DNA from: Valencia hispanica
Taxonomy: Eukaryota > Chordata > Actinopteri > Cyprinodontiformes > Valenciidae
Length of the DNA stretch: 64,000 nt
NCBI GenBank assembly: GCA_963556495.2
Contig: OY747714.1
Coordinates: 49,730,041-49,794,040, forward strand
Direction of reading: 5' to 3'
A model generated the notes under the pieces. The model made no database searches. It was not told where the DNA came from and was given only the letters and a program-made list of their open reading frames with translations. The position numbers were made by a program, and so were the translations under genes. Of the stretch, positions 22,594 to 33,976 are shown piece by piece; the stretch's first letter is position 1; each line of letters starts with the position of its first letter.

Positions 22594-22790
22594 CTATGCA
22601 GCTCCACCTGCAGGTGGCTGATCAGCAGGAAGCTGATAATTCTCTCTAGAACATGCTGCCTTCCTACAGATCAGGAAACCAGCAGCAGCAGCAGCAGCAG
22701 CAGCAGCGATGAAGCAAACTGTGAGACCGACCTCCAGTCCAGCAGCTCCAGCCTTGGTCCCTCCTTCCTCTCTGCTTCCATCTTCATCTC
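22594..22790 (-). CDS. TM and tail exon of V-set receptor gene 2
   Basis: After a 75-bp intron, the acceptor ttctgcag|gagatg opens a phase-1 exon that ends in TAG at 22594-22596. It encodes a charged stalk (GDEDGSREEGGTKAG), a TM segment (LEVGLTVCFIAAAA plus further alanines and GFLIC), and a tail of about 30 residues with ENYQLP. Nine consecutive alanines in the membrane helix come from a GCT/CAG triplet run (plus strand 22680-22706). The tail has no full ITIM (Y+3 is Pro). Confidence 0.8.
22680..22706. repeat. (CAG)n triplet repeat inside TM coding sequence
   Basis: Nine uninterrupted CAG units on the plus strand, read as GCT (Ala) codons on the coding minus strand of gene 2. A length change would alter the membrane helix without a frameshift. 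Confidence 0.9.
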
Positions 22791-22865
22791 CTGCAGAACA
22801 GAACCAGGTGTTGGTACGAGCTGCCAGGCCGATGAAATACAGCCAACAAGGTTGTAGAAGCTCAC

Positions 22866-23204
22866 CTGATAGAAGCACGTCCAGAACAACGCTGCTGATG
22901 GGTCGGGTCTCTGAAGCCCCTCGTTGAGCGACTCCACACTCATATGTTCCAGAATCATCAGTCGTCAGGTTCTCCAGAACCAAAGACACGTCTCCATCCT
23001 TCATCCCTCGGTCCAGCAGATCCACCCGCTCCCTAAACGATGGATGCTGGTTTTCTGGGTCAAACTGCTCGTCTCGGTACAGAAGAACATAATCTGACCC
23101 CAGATCAGCTCTACTCCACTTCACAACTATGATGGTCCTGCTGTCAGGAGCTCTGCATGGCAGAACTACGTTCTGTCCAGGTTCTGCCGTCATGTTCTGC
23201 TGAC
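22866..23204 (-). CDS. V-set Ig exon of receptor gene 2
   Basis: A 339-bp phase 1-1 exon (tctgcag|gtcag to atcag|gtgagc) encodes a complete V-set domain: NMTAEPGQNVVLPC (strand B Cys), VVKWSRADLGSDYVLLYRDE (strand C Trp), DVSLVLENL and DDSGTYEC (strand F Cys). All core V-set residues are present and there is no lesion. With a strong leader at 25534-25444 and an intact TM exon, this is the best-preserved single-V receptor in the window. It resembles teleost butyrophilin/CD276-like V-set proteins; the ligand is unknown. Confidence 0.87.
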
Positions 23205-23440
23205 CTGCAGAAGAGGAGAGGTCAGAGGTCAAAGTAGAGCCCAATCAATGGGATAAGACACCAGAGAGTTCATTATGGTAAATGGCCTGCATTTGTATAG
23301 CGCTTTTCCATTCAGAGCACCACAAAGCGCTTTACACTATATTCACTCATTCACATACTGGTGGTGGTGAGCTACGCTGTAGCTACAGCTGCTCTGGTGC
23401 ACACGGACAGAAACAGGGCTGTCAGACACAGGCGACTTTA

Positions 23441-23690
23441 TAATGGATGGATGGATGGATGGATGGATGGATGGACGGACGGACGGACGGATGGACGGAC
23501 GGACGGACGGACGGACGGACGGACGGACGGATGGACGGATGGACGGACGGACGGACGGACGGACGGACGGATGGACGGACGGATGGATGGACGGACGGAC
23601 GGACGGATGGACGGACGGACGGACGGACGGACGGACGGACGGACGGACGGACGGACGGACGGACGGACGGATGGACGGACGGACGGACGT
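23441..23690. repeat. (GGAT/GGAC)n tetranucleotide array
   Basis: About 60 units of ATGG passing into ACGG with scattered ATGG variants, in intron 1 of gene 2. Long open frames on both strands (Asp-Gly-Arg-Thr or Pro-Ser-Val-Arg type) are repeat artefacts. Confidence 0.95.
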
Positions 23691-23734
23691 TCTATGCCTG
23701 CAGGCATTATGGCTAAGTAAGAGGAACTCAGAAA

Positions 23735-23875
23735 TGTCTAGTATCCACCCATCCATCCATCCATCCCTCCATCCATCCTTTCCAGGATCAGGGAGCTGGT
23801 GTCTGTCTCCAGCATCCATCAGGCTAAAGTCAGGGTCCGCTCTCTGGACAGGTCCCCAGTCCATCACAGGGTAAT
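23735..23875. repeat. (CATC)n tract plus fish interspersed repeat fragment
   Basis: A CATC run that is the complement of the GGAT array is followed by ctccatccatcctttccagg and ggtccccagtccatcacagg. The latter is the 'gacaggtcgccagtccatcgcaggg'-type segment of a widespread fish repeat. Other parts of that repeat appear at 31740 and 36240. Confidence 0.5.
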
Positions 23876-24202
23876 ACGATAGACCAGCATGTCCCGTTTG
23901 TTGAGTTTAATTCACTTTAACTTTGTTTTGGGAATGAGAAACTGGGAAATCCTCTTGTCCTTAAACGATTATTAGGCCTATTAGCTGCTCCACTTTGGAC
24001 AGACACCTGAGGAATTTGCACCTGTTCCAGTCAAATGCTCCATAGGATTTTCTGCCCCCGTTGTTTCTGCCTCCCAGTTTATCTCGTTCATTCAGAAAAA
24101 CACAGCAGTATTTATTTTATTCATGTGAAAGCAATAAGCTTCTGTAGACCCTGTATGTTTCTGTCCTTTGTGTTTATTTCCCCCCAGATTAATTATATGC
24201 TC

Positions 24203-24993
24203 AGAGGTGGGAAGTTACTACTTACATTTACTCACTTACATTTACTTCTGTAACTATCTTTGGGGGGAAAAGTCATTTTAAGAGTAGTTTTACTATGCTG
24301 TACTTTTAACTTTTACTTGAGTAGTATTCTTATAAAGTATCTCTACTCTTATTCGAGTAAAATATCTGGATAGTCTAGCCACTGTGAGTGAATTCACTGA
24401 ATTAAAAACAACCATATTTTAACCAAGAATACAGCAGACACAGACACACAGCTACACTGTATTAAAGCAGATCTCCTGTTTATAGACAAGCTTTAGTTTT
24501 CTAATCGAATCTTCTGACTGTTGAGCTTAGTGTTGCATTTTGAGGTCAAATAAATATACAGTAAACACTATAAATTGTCACTGGAAGTACTTTTTACTTT
24601 GTTCTAAGATATATTCTTTTCATTACCTACTGTAAGTATTGATATTATATTTGAAAAAATGGACTCAAAAAAGTATTTCTTCTACTGTAAATTTGGTATT
24701 AAGTAATTATATTATTTATTGGTATCATTTTTATTTTTTTCTAAGTTTTTTAAAATATCAGAATGTGTCCATAACTTTATATTTCTGTCTCATGACATTA
24801 TAGATAATAAAAAAAATATTACATCAGGTGTTACTCAGTACTCAAGTAGCCTTTTTACCGAATACTTTTTTTACTCTTACTCATAATTACAGGTAATATT
24901 TTGGACGGCTACTTTTTACTTTTACTTGAGTAAAAATATGTTGAAGTAGTTCTGCTCTTACTTGAGTACAATTCCTGGCTACTCTACCCACCT
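24203..24993. mobile_element. non-autonomous DNA transposon, AGTAAAAGTA family, inverted copy
   Basis: Read in reverse, the element starts ggaggtgggtagagtagcca and matches the copy at 20098-20776, including the ttgttctaagatatat internal block. It lies in intron 1 of gene 2, so with the other copy it brackets the V-set and TM exons of gene 2 in opposite orientations. Confidence 0.65.
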
Positions 24994-25443
24994 CCTTATA
25001 TGGTTCATAAATACCTGAGTGACGTCAGCAGAAAAAGGTGATGTCATGCTTCATGTCTTAGAAAGTTCCCTCTAACACTGGTTGGATGTCAAAGACTAAG
25101 ATCACTTATTTTCATGTCGCCTCTGATTGGACAGAAATGTTTAAATAATGACTTTTTGCTGTGTTTGCACGTGAAAACTTCCTTCCTCTATGATGTGTGA
25201 CGTCACTCGAGACATAAGAAAGCTCTACAGGACGGTGATTGGCAGGGTTTCTGCGCTAAATGTTGATTGCGCATTAATAGATGTGTTATTATGCATCTAC
25301 ATCTGTGTTTGCTGTAATATTACAGCAGGAAAGGTTAAAAGCTGCAGAGAAAAAGTTCTGATCCAACTCACTGGATGGATCAACACGTGTCCTCTGTCCT
25401 CTTTTTCATTTAAATCAGACAGAAAAGGGAACAAAGTCCTTAC

Positions 25444-25534
25444 CGTGGACAAAAGTCATGTGTCCAAAAACTGAGAGGAAGACCGCAGAGAAAAACTGAA
25501 GATATTCCCACAGCAGAAGGAACTTCAGATCCAT
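25444..25534 (-). CDS. leader exon of V-set receptor gene 2
   Basis: An ATG at 25534 starts MDLKFLLLWEYLQFFSAVFL, a strong hydrophobic signal peptide. It ends at a donor (cacg|gtaagg) after 30 codons plus one base. The phase-1 end fits the V-set exon at 23204 (intron about 2.2 kb, containing the tetranucleotide array and a MITE). Confidence 0.7.
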
Positions 25535-26082
25535 TCCTCCGTTTCAGATGATCGAACAGAGTTTAGTGTTTTATATCCCGTTATAGAGGAAACCGCTCTG
25601 AAGGAATGAAAGAAAGCTCTTTAAAAAATAAAAAGCCGCGTCATGTGTCATGTGTCGCATGAGCTTTTAAACAGTTTCTGTGACGTGATCGGACGATCAT
25701 CAGCCGATATATGTGGGCTATGATTGGGTATGTCTACACGCCCACTCCACCTGCTCCACCTGCTCCAGTAACACGTGTTCTGACAAAACATCAGACCCAT
25801 CAGCATGGCATGCCTTCGCTTAATGCGCATGCGCAGCGTTGGCCATAAGTTAATTCAGTATACCTCAGAGTACGAGCGGTAAGTGTTAGTGTATTATATC
25901 GCATATTTTATACACATGACCTAATTGCATGCATTGTATGACCAGAAGAGATGTTGACAGACGTCTTCAATGTATTGTTTTTAGCAAGTGGATCCGTAAA
26001 TTCGAGTTAAAACGTTAAATCTGTGTTTACTCGAGGTAACCAAAGATTTACATGAGCCGTTCTCTGGAGATATATCTGAGAG

Positions 26083-26301
26083 GACACGCTCCAAAGGTCT
26101 GACCTGCTTTTTCTCTTCCTAACTAAACAGTGTCTCACAATGACCGCCAAACTTTCTCTGTTTTTAGGCAATAGCAGATTGTGAGAAAATCTGTTCCGCT
26201 GAAGTATTCTGTTCCCCCTGTGTCGGGGATGAGGGACCAAATGATGAGGTAGTCATGTTCAAGTTCTTACTTTATTGAGCTTTCATTAGGCTAAATAAAT
26301 G
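26083..26301. repeat. left arm of long inverted repeat
   Basis: About 220 bp whose reverse complement occurs at 27204-27460. Shared blocks include ggtcattgtgagacactgtt, acacagggggaacagaat and tttagcctaatgaaagctca in reverse-complement form. Arm identity is imperfect, with small indels. Confidence 0.85.
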
Positions 26302-27203
26302 TGTGGCTGACAGTGTCAGTTATGCAGTTTAAGTTAATTTCATTGTTGAAGTCGCAATAAATAAGTTAAGTAAGTTGTTTAATAAAGGAATACTTTAATT
26401 TATATATTGTTTTAAACTTCTCTTTTCAAGGTCCTGCAGAATGTTTTCAGGGTGGAACTAATGTTCAGTATGCTGTTTGGTCTGATCAGCTTTTTCAGTT
26501 GCACGTCACACTCAGTAGAGGGCAGCATGGTTTTCCACTGTTAGTCTGGGTTAGAGGCTTTGAGATGAGTGCAGGGACATTTTTCCAGCGTTTTCATTAA
26601 AGAAGTACTCCAAGATGTGTTTTATTAACCCCTTCAAGTTAATGCGGCCAATGAGGTATGCAATTTGTTTTTTTTTTGTTGCTTGTATGAAAATAAGATG
26701 TTTATCTGTGACCAATCTATTTAGTTTATGTTCACAATAATGATGTTAATTTGATACTGAATGTGTCAAGATTTTGTAGCAGTCAAATTACGGATTTGTG
26801 ATGGATTTTTGTTGGGTGATATGATTTATTGTTTTTTCTCTATGAGAATGCCTTACTGTGCAGGAATTTATTATGTTATGTTCTTTGTACAGTTCTCACG
26901 GCATGTTTGGTGGCATCCACGTCCAATAAATGCCAGTAGAAATCAAGAACACCTTGTGTACGTTATTCAACTTGAAGGGAGTTACAAAATGAATAAAAAG
27001 CAGTTACTACAATAACAAGCCTTCAGGAAGCCTACGTTTTCATGTCCAGCAGAGCAAACTTCCATCCTCGGGGATAAAAAACAGCAACAAGATATAAATA
27101 AACACAATGTGAAGGAAAACTGTTTTAGGGAAGATTACTCCGGCTTCGATTCTCTTGGTGATTAAAACACGAAAGTGTTGAAAAAATAAAAACATGTTCA
27201 TTT
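26302..27203. other. loop between the inverted arms
   Basis: About 900 bp with no recognised domain. It includes an 84-codon open frame (26761-27015) with Cys and aromatic residues but no homology that I recognise. Confidence 0.35.
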
Positions 27204-27460
27204 TTATTCATTTATTTAGCCTAATGAAAGCTCAATAAAGTAACAACTTGAACATGACTACCTATCATCATTTTACCGAGAAATACATGAAATGAAAAAG
27301 ATCTGAAGCTCCCGACACAGGGGGAACAGAATATTTCAGCGGAACAGGAAATAATACGCTATTGCCTGAAAAAAAGAAAAGAAAATTTGACGGTCATTGT
27401 GAGACACTGTTTATATACTTAGGAAGAGAAACAGCAGGTCAGACTTTTGGAGCGTGTCGA
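27204..27460. repeat. right arm of long inverted repeat
   Basis: Reverse-complement partner of 26083-26301. Homology runs from the tttagcctaatgaaagctca block out to ttttggagcgtgtc, then stops abruptly on both sides. Confidence 0.85.
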
Positions 27461-27469
27461 AGCCAGCAA

Positions 27470-29250
27470 CAAGTTGGTAAATTATCTTGTTTTATGATCA
27501 AAGGAAATTTAAAAAAATATTCTAAAATCTACATTTATCATCACTGAAAAAAATGCTTCCTGTCTGATCTCTACAGAATTCAGCAAAGCCATCAGTCCTG
27601 AAGACATTTGAAGTTAAACCCTCACTTAATGCACATGTTCACCAGTTGAAATGTGTTTTAATTATATTATTTTAACAACTTCTCCTGACATTTCCTTCAT
27701 TATGAAATTCATCCCTATTATAGCGATATGAAAACAGCTGTAAACAAACATGTAACATCTGTGTCAACCTTTTATACTATTTCCTAATTTGCATATACAC
27801 TTATCCAAAGTTATCAATAAATCAAACTTTATTTTCAAAGCACTTTTCTTACAAAGAATGCAACTCAAAGTACTTTACAGATAAAAAATGACCCCACATT
27901 AAACTACATTCCCATCCCTCCACACAGATTTAAAAGCATGATAACATGTATGCCCCCCCCCCAACCCAACCCCTATGCGCGCACTCAGGAGGAGAGATGA
28001 GCCAGGTAAGGAAAGGAAACTTCTGCCCTGTTCCCACTAGGGTTGGCTCTACAAAAGGCTCAGCAGCTGGAAAATAACATTAGAAACACAAAGCTGGTGT
28101 ACAAACAAGAGGTCTCACTTCAACATCAAGGTTTGGTTAAAATCTGCTTGTTTTGATTCAGTGAGGGTCCAGAAGTTTTACTCAAGTACTTCATGATAAT
28201 ATTACTCAAGTAAAAGTAAAAAGTACGATGCAGTAAAACTACTCCTAAAATGACTTTTTTTCCCAAAACACTACTCAGGTAAATGTAACTGAGTACTAGT
28301 AACTACACAGTTTCTACTCATCTCTGATGAGGAGCAACAGAATTCACGTAAATCAGGTTTTGTAGAAAAAATTGAAATTAAGTAGAAAAGTAGAAAACCG
28401 CATTAGTACAGCATTATTTGACTAAATCTTTGATTTCACATTTTATTTTTAGATTATTTTTTTAGAAATGTTTATTTGTGATGAATTTCTCTCTGGTATT
28501 TCAAGATCAAGTCCTTCTGTTGGAAGTCTGAGTCCAAGTACAAGTCATCAGTGTCCTGCTGGAGTCATGTCACAAGTCTCTCAAACATGAGTCGAGTCCT
28601 CCATCCCTGACTACAAACATTAGAACATAAAAACATTCAAATCAACATCTACCAGAACACCCCATAGGGACCCAATTTCCCCCAAGTTAAGTGAGTCAGT
28701 TTTCTTCTTTATGGAATAGTTTTTCTTATACGGCTCATCAAAGTTCAACAGTGGAAAACCTTTAAAAACATTTAAACAATAATTTAATTAAGGGAGGGCA
28801 ATAACACTATTCCATCTTTATAATGCAAGGTTGTTTCTGTACTAAGTAAAATTCCATGTAATGTTTTGTTTTTGATTGTTTCTTGTCTTATTCACTTCAT
28901 TGTATTTCATGATTTGCTCTTGTAGTTTGTATAAGTCTTAATGGTTATTGGTGGAGGCTTTAGATGAGCCTTATTGGCTGTTGCTTCCTCCTGGACTGTA
29001 TTTTATACATATTAGTCCTGCTCATGTGACCTTGTGCATTTTTTAGTGTGCAAATAAAGTACAAAAATCAATAAATAAAGGCAGTATTGACTAGATTTAG
29101 CTCAGTGATTTTGTAAATAGAGCGATATTTGGCAGTAGGTTCAGATGAGTGTGTGTATGATGACCTGAGGGAGAAACAGTTCTTGTTCTCTGTGGACGTC
29201 TGAGTCTCCTGCAGGTTACATGAGGTTCTTCTAAATGTCTCCTCAGACTG
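27470..29250. other. intergenic with minor repeats
   Basis: Contains a fragment of the AGTAAAAGTA DNA-transposon family at about 28160-28330 and a C-run at 27955-27963. Segment 27820-28060 looks like an old interspersed repeat. The remainder is unassigned. Confidence 0.4.
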
Positions 29251-29257
29251 AGTGTGT

Positions 29258-29403
29258 TCAGCCCAAGCTTATTCTGCTTGTAGTTAAACACCAGCGGCTC
29301 ACTGAACCTTGTCTCTTCTCAAAGATCAGCAAACCAACAGGAGCAGCGACCAATATGGCCACAATGAGAAGTAGTAGTAGTTCGTCAGATCCATCCTCGT
29401 CCC
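29258..29403 (-). CDS. TM exon of V-set receptor gene 3
   Basis: The acceptor gttctgcag|gggacg opens a phase-1 exon encoding GDEDGSDE, then a TM helix LLLLLIVAILVAAPVGLLIF and a basic tail (EKRQG). It ends in TGA at 29258-29260 if unspliced. The acceptor and charged start closely match the TM exon of gene 2 (GDEDGS). A GT just after EKRQ could be a donor to a further exon, so the C-terminus is uncertain. Confidence 0.6.
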
Positions 29404-29561
29404 CTGCAGAACAGAACCAGCTGTGAGTCTGATCTATCAGGTAGGAGACGACTGAAGAACATCATCTCCTGAACCCAGACCAGCTGATTTCTACAGAGTC
29501 TCATCATTCAGAGAGGATTCTCTGCTGCTGGAAGCTCTGATCTAGAGACAAACAGACTCAC

Positions 29562-29648
29562 CTGGAGGAGGACGGTTCTTGATGGAGATATCTACATCAT
29601 GACATCCACCTTCATGTGATCCTCCATCATCAGCCATCATGTCTCCAG
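29562..29648 (-). CDS. 87-bp exon of receptor gene 3, function unknown
   Basis: An open phase 1-1 segment lies between a pyrimidine-rich acceptor (ccttccag|ctgg) and a consensus donor (ccag|gtgagt). It encodes GDMMADDGGSHEGGCHDVDI and SIKNRPPPG. The last residues resemble the end of the gene 1 V-set exon (LPPG), so it may be the 3' remnant of a second Ig exon or a hinge. There is no transcript evidence. Confidence 0.4.
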
Positions 29649-30283
29649 CTGGAAGGAAGAAGAGACAGGAAGTAGCTTGACTTTACATGTTTGGATGAGA
29701 AACAAAGAAGCAGCTAAAGAAGTGAAGCTTTGTATAGAGCCACGAAGCCAGTTTTCCTTGTTCACTCGTGTGCGTTTAGTTGAAGAGAAAAAAACTTCCA
29801 AGGGACTAGGATGTAAAAAATATACAAAACAAAAGGTTTATTCCACAGCTCGTTAATCTTTTTACAGAAGAAATCCGGTCTACTTTATCCTCAACAATAA
29901 ACACACTACGGTAGAAAAACCGTGGGGCTCTGTACTATTCTGCTGCAGATTTATTAATTATATAAAATAAATTTTAACAACAAATACAAATACTGCACTC
30001 ATGAACTATATTAACTTGGCTCCCACACTTTGGCTCCTTCTGCAGCTCAGCTTCTGTTTTACTGTTTCTACTTTGAGTTTGAAGAGTTTCACACAGAGTC
30101 AAACCAGCTCTAGATCTAAGGAGGGCTGTGAGGTCAATTTCAGAAGGAGCTGTTGTTCCCAAAAATGGATTTCATGGATTAGACTGTCTCCAACCTTAAG
30201 AAACGACAGTGTTTCTGATTTGAAGGTGTGGATCAGAGCTCAATAGTCTTGTTTTTTATGTTTAATATGTGCAACACGTTTCT

Positions 30284-30868
30284 GGACCTCAATCCAGTTC
30301 ACTTTATTTACAAAGCGCCAATTCAACACAATTTAATCCGATCATACATTCATTTCAGTTTATCTTAGTTATCAAAAAAATGCATCAAGTTCTGTTAATA
30401 TTTCAATTGGTTTAACCAAGTTTTATATCTAAAGAATCCCAGCAGATTGCCTCAGCATTCACTCCTCCTGGACCAACATGGAGCCACAGTAGACAGTCGG
30501 CTGCATTGACTTCACAGCAATCCCTCATACTGAGCAAGCATGTAGCGACGGTGGAGAGGAAAAACTCCCCTTTAACAGGAAGAAACCTCCAACAGAACCA
30601 GGCTCAGTAGGAGCGGCCATCTGCCACGACCGTCTGGGGGTTTGAGAAGACAGAGCAGAGACACAGAAGGAACAGAAGATCTGGTATAAGAGAACTTTCT
30701 ATGTTACAGAAAGTAAAAAGTTGATAACAGGACACAGTGGATGTTCAGTTACTGGGAGGATCATCCCAGTCGATGCCCCCCGTCCAACAGGGCATTGCAG
30801 CCAAGCAGGATACCAGACCAGGTATATCTTCTATGGAGAGAGAAAACAAAGTTAACAGTCGAAGAGTG
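30284..30868 (-). mobile_element. L2-group LINE 3' UTR fragment
   Basis: Matches the 3' UTR of the L2 copy ending at 57232 in reverse orientation (for example accgtctgggggtttgagaa and ataccagaccaggtatatct). No coding sequence is included. It lies in an intron of gene 3. Confidence 0.8.
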
Positions 30869-30965
30869 TTAACCAACTGGGGGTTTGAGAAGACAGAGCA
30901 GAGACACAAAAAGAACAGAAGATCTGAACAAGGAGTATTTTCTAAATTAGAGAAAGGTAAGAAGT
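30869..30965 (-). repeat. partial duplication of L2 3' UTR segment
   Basis: The block ctgggggtttgagaagacag, present near 30640, recurs near 30879 after the L2 fragment, showing a local duplication of part of the LINE tail. Confidence 0.65.
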
Positions 30966-31739
30966 TAACGGCAGCAGCAGCTCATCTAACAGCTTCATCT
31001 GACGTAAGGAAACACGTCCAGTTAGTCAGAGAAAAAGCTCAGCCAATAACCTTATATAGGACAGAGACCGGGTCAAACACTGAATGCCAAAATGCATCAT
31101 TGCATGTTGCATGTTTTTATGTGCCATATGTTTTTGGACATAGCTCCGTCAATCATGTGTGAAATATGCAACAGGTATTGACTTTAACTCATCAATCATC
31201 AGCGTTAAAGTGGAAGCTGGGTTTCAGACTTGTTTGATTTTGTGTGTCTCTTCATTGAGACGTTTGTTGTCTTGTGGATGTCCGGAAACATCAACCTGCT
31301 GATGGTGACTAACCCTGAGTTATAATCAGCATAATACTGGTTATTTGTCTGTTAATATGTAGTGTCCCTGTTTAATATAAATACATCTGAATCGAAGTTC
31401 CACAGACTTCAGGTGAGTTTGGATTTTTGAGGCAAAACTGATTGTTGTTCTGAAGTTATATGCATGTTTCACCACTAGGTGGCAGTAATACGTTGAGTTT
31501 GAATTGGGAGCAAACAAGACAAGCACCATCTCTACATGGTTGCTCATTCCTGTAGTGGCTCGTTGCTGTTTTATGGTGCATCTCCTCACAGTGGGTAAAC
31601 TTTTTCTACACACAACTCAGGTCTGATGTCAGCAAGATAAAGACAACACTAACAATAACCAATAATAATAACAACAACAGGGAAACAGTTTTCTGTTGTT
31701 CCTTATCAGAGCAGGAATGTAATCATGAAGACTCCCTGA

Positions 31740-31835
31740 TCATCCATCCATTGTCTGAACCAACATGAACCTCTTCAGGGATGAGGGAGCCTATTACATC
31801 AGCCTGGGCAGATCACCAGTCTACCACCAGATACG
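31740..31835. repeat. fish interspersed repeat fragment
   Basis: catccatccattgtctgaac followed by a 'cctatcccagc'-like and 'gatcaccagtct'-like stretch, the 5' portion of the repeat family also seen at 23735 and 36240. Family name not assigned. Confidence 0.4.
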
Positions 31836-32686
31836 CAGCATTTTCTCTACAAAAAATCCAATATCTCTAAAAGGTGCACAAAAATATAAATGTTAGAGAC
31901 AAACAGAAGTATTATGTTAACATTTGCTAGAAAATAAACTATTTTTAAGCCAATATAATGCAAAAACATTTCCTTTTATCAAATATAAAAGCTTAAGTGT
32001 CTCAATAACTTATGTAGTCATGCTGTAAGTTATTAACAGTTGCTTTTTAGTGTCTAGTTTTGACACACAAATGATCTGTTCGCCCTTTGGTGAATATCGT
32101 CAATCATGTTTGTCAACCAGAACATCTCCTTCACACAGATTCCTCTCATTGTCTCTAGATTAGAGATGATCCTGAGGTTGGAATCAAACATCTGGACCAC
32201 CTTCAGTCCAGACCGACAGCACCCTAACTATATCCATGCTCTCTAAGAGGGGTCATTTGAGAAAGTAGCTTCAACAGTTTCATTAGCAGCATGAGAGGAT
32301 GCGGGTGAAACATTTTCTAATATCTTCAACCTGACTCAGAGTAATGTAATGATGACCGGTGCAAAGAGAGAGAATCGTGCAAACCAGTCCAAACTGTATT
32401 TGTGCACTGATCACTGTGAGCTGATCACACAGGACTCTAAAGTTGCTCTTTTATGAATTTCATTGTGATTAAAGATGTTTTATTAACTCTATGGACCACT
32501 GTTCAGGAATTTTACTCTTCTCCTCGTTGTTTAGCAGAGGTGCTTTATTTAGACTTTCATTTTTAAGTCAGACTGCAGCCGGAAAAGCTCAAAATGTCAT
32601 TCTGTCTCCTAGCAACCAGCACAGCACAACCTGGTGTTGTTTGGAGGTGTGTGCACCTTTCCAGACCTCTCTGATTGAGAACTAAC

Positions 32687-33049
32687 CTGAAGGAGGAGCT
32701 ACCTCCAGATAGACGGTGCAGATGGGTTTTGTCTTTAGAACGGCTCTCTTCCAGCGGCTTGGTCCTTTCTGAATGACTTGACACTTGTATGTTCCCCTGT
32801 CTTCCGATCTCACGTTCTCCAGGATCAAAGACACGTCTCCATCCTTCATCTGCCTGTCCTGCAGATCTGTCCGGCCCCTGAAAGTTGAGAGCTGTTTTTC
32901 TGGATCTATCTGCTCATCTCTTTACAGGAGAACATGTCCTAGCTTCACATCTGTTTTGCTCCACTCCACAACCAAGAGCAGTTTGTTGTCAGCAACTCGA
33001 CACGGCAGCGTGGCGTTCTGTCCAGCTTCAGCTGGGATGTAGTTCTGAT
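32687..33049 (-). pseudogene. V-set Ig exon of receptor gene 3, with stop codon
   Basis: A 363-bp phase 1-1 exon (tctgcag|atcag to ttcag|gttagt) encodes a V-set domain homologous to gene 2: EAGQNATLPC, VVEWSKTDVKLGHVLL, QMKDGDVSLILENVRSEDRG and TYKC. The codon after GHVLL is TAA (32922-32924), where gene 2 has a Tyr codon (LLYRDE). The rest of the exon stays open and the splice sites are intact, so this is a single nonsense lesion and may be polymorphic or recent. Confidence 0.8.
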
Positions 33050-33976
33050 CTGCAGAGCAGAGAAGGTAAAGAGTGGATCTATGATCTTTAAATGATTGTT
33101 GAGGACATCTAGATGTTACCAATTGATTCCAGCTGCTCATAGACTGATTTGGTTTGACATCTGCTCAGGATCTGAACTAAATGTCTGACAGTCCTTTTAG
33201 TTTAACTGATAGACTTTACAGTTTAACTAAAAACAAACTAACCTGTTGGAACAAAGCTCTAAAATTACCTGGTTGCATGAAGACATTTATTAAAATGTAG
33301 CATTCAGTCTCCTGAACTGATCAACTGTAGCAGATCTATTGAACCTGTTGCTCAGGTCAGCTTCGTATTGGATTCGTTAGCAGAAGCTCGTTTCCAGACA
33401 GAAGAGAGATATGATATAAGATATAACGATGTCTCTCTGATTAAACTAGACTAGAGGTTTCAGTTTTAAATCAGTAGGATTACCACGATCATTCCTATTG
33501 GAAAAATGTCAGATTGAGAATTCTTTTTTTTCAGGTTACAATACTTCAATGCTTTCAAATTGCTACATACAGTGGAGACATTACAATGGATCTATTTTAA
33601 GGCAACACCCCAAACATTCTGCTAGCTTTTGTGACAATCCCCAATAATCAGCAGGTGAACTGGGAATCTACACCATTGAGTCAAATTTCCAGATCTCTGA
33701 AGGTGCCACATTTATCTGTTCAGTTACATCCTTTATTGAACCTTGTGGGGAGGTCCAGCTGTTATAGAGTTCTGGATGGAGACGGGTTTTGTTTCCCAGA
33801 GAGGGACGGGTTCTGGAGTAAAATGTCTGAATCAACCCCATAAACGTTCTGTTGAGGCTGCTAAAGGAGCTTCATTGTCCACCTTGAAATAACTTCTTGA
33901 GCCATAATGGATTGAAAGGTCACCCTGAAAGGACGAACCCAAGACCCCAAAGCAACATGAAAAGACCAGGTTGCAG

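Noticed and set aside
23343..23874. Open frames of Asp-Gly-Arg-Thr or Pro-Ser-Val-Arg repeats
   Set aside because: Products of the GGAT/GGAC tetranucleotide array read in different frames.
30001..30246. Cys-containing 81-codon frame with a leader-like start as a small secreted protein
   Set aside because: The reverse strand is also largely open and the region sits beside LINE debris; no supporting signal beyond a hydrophobic start.
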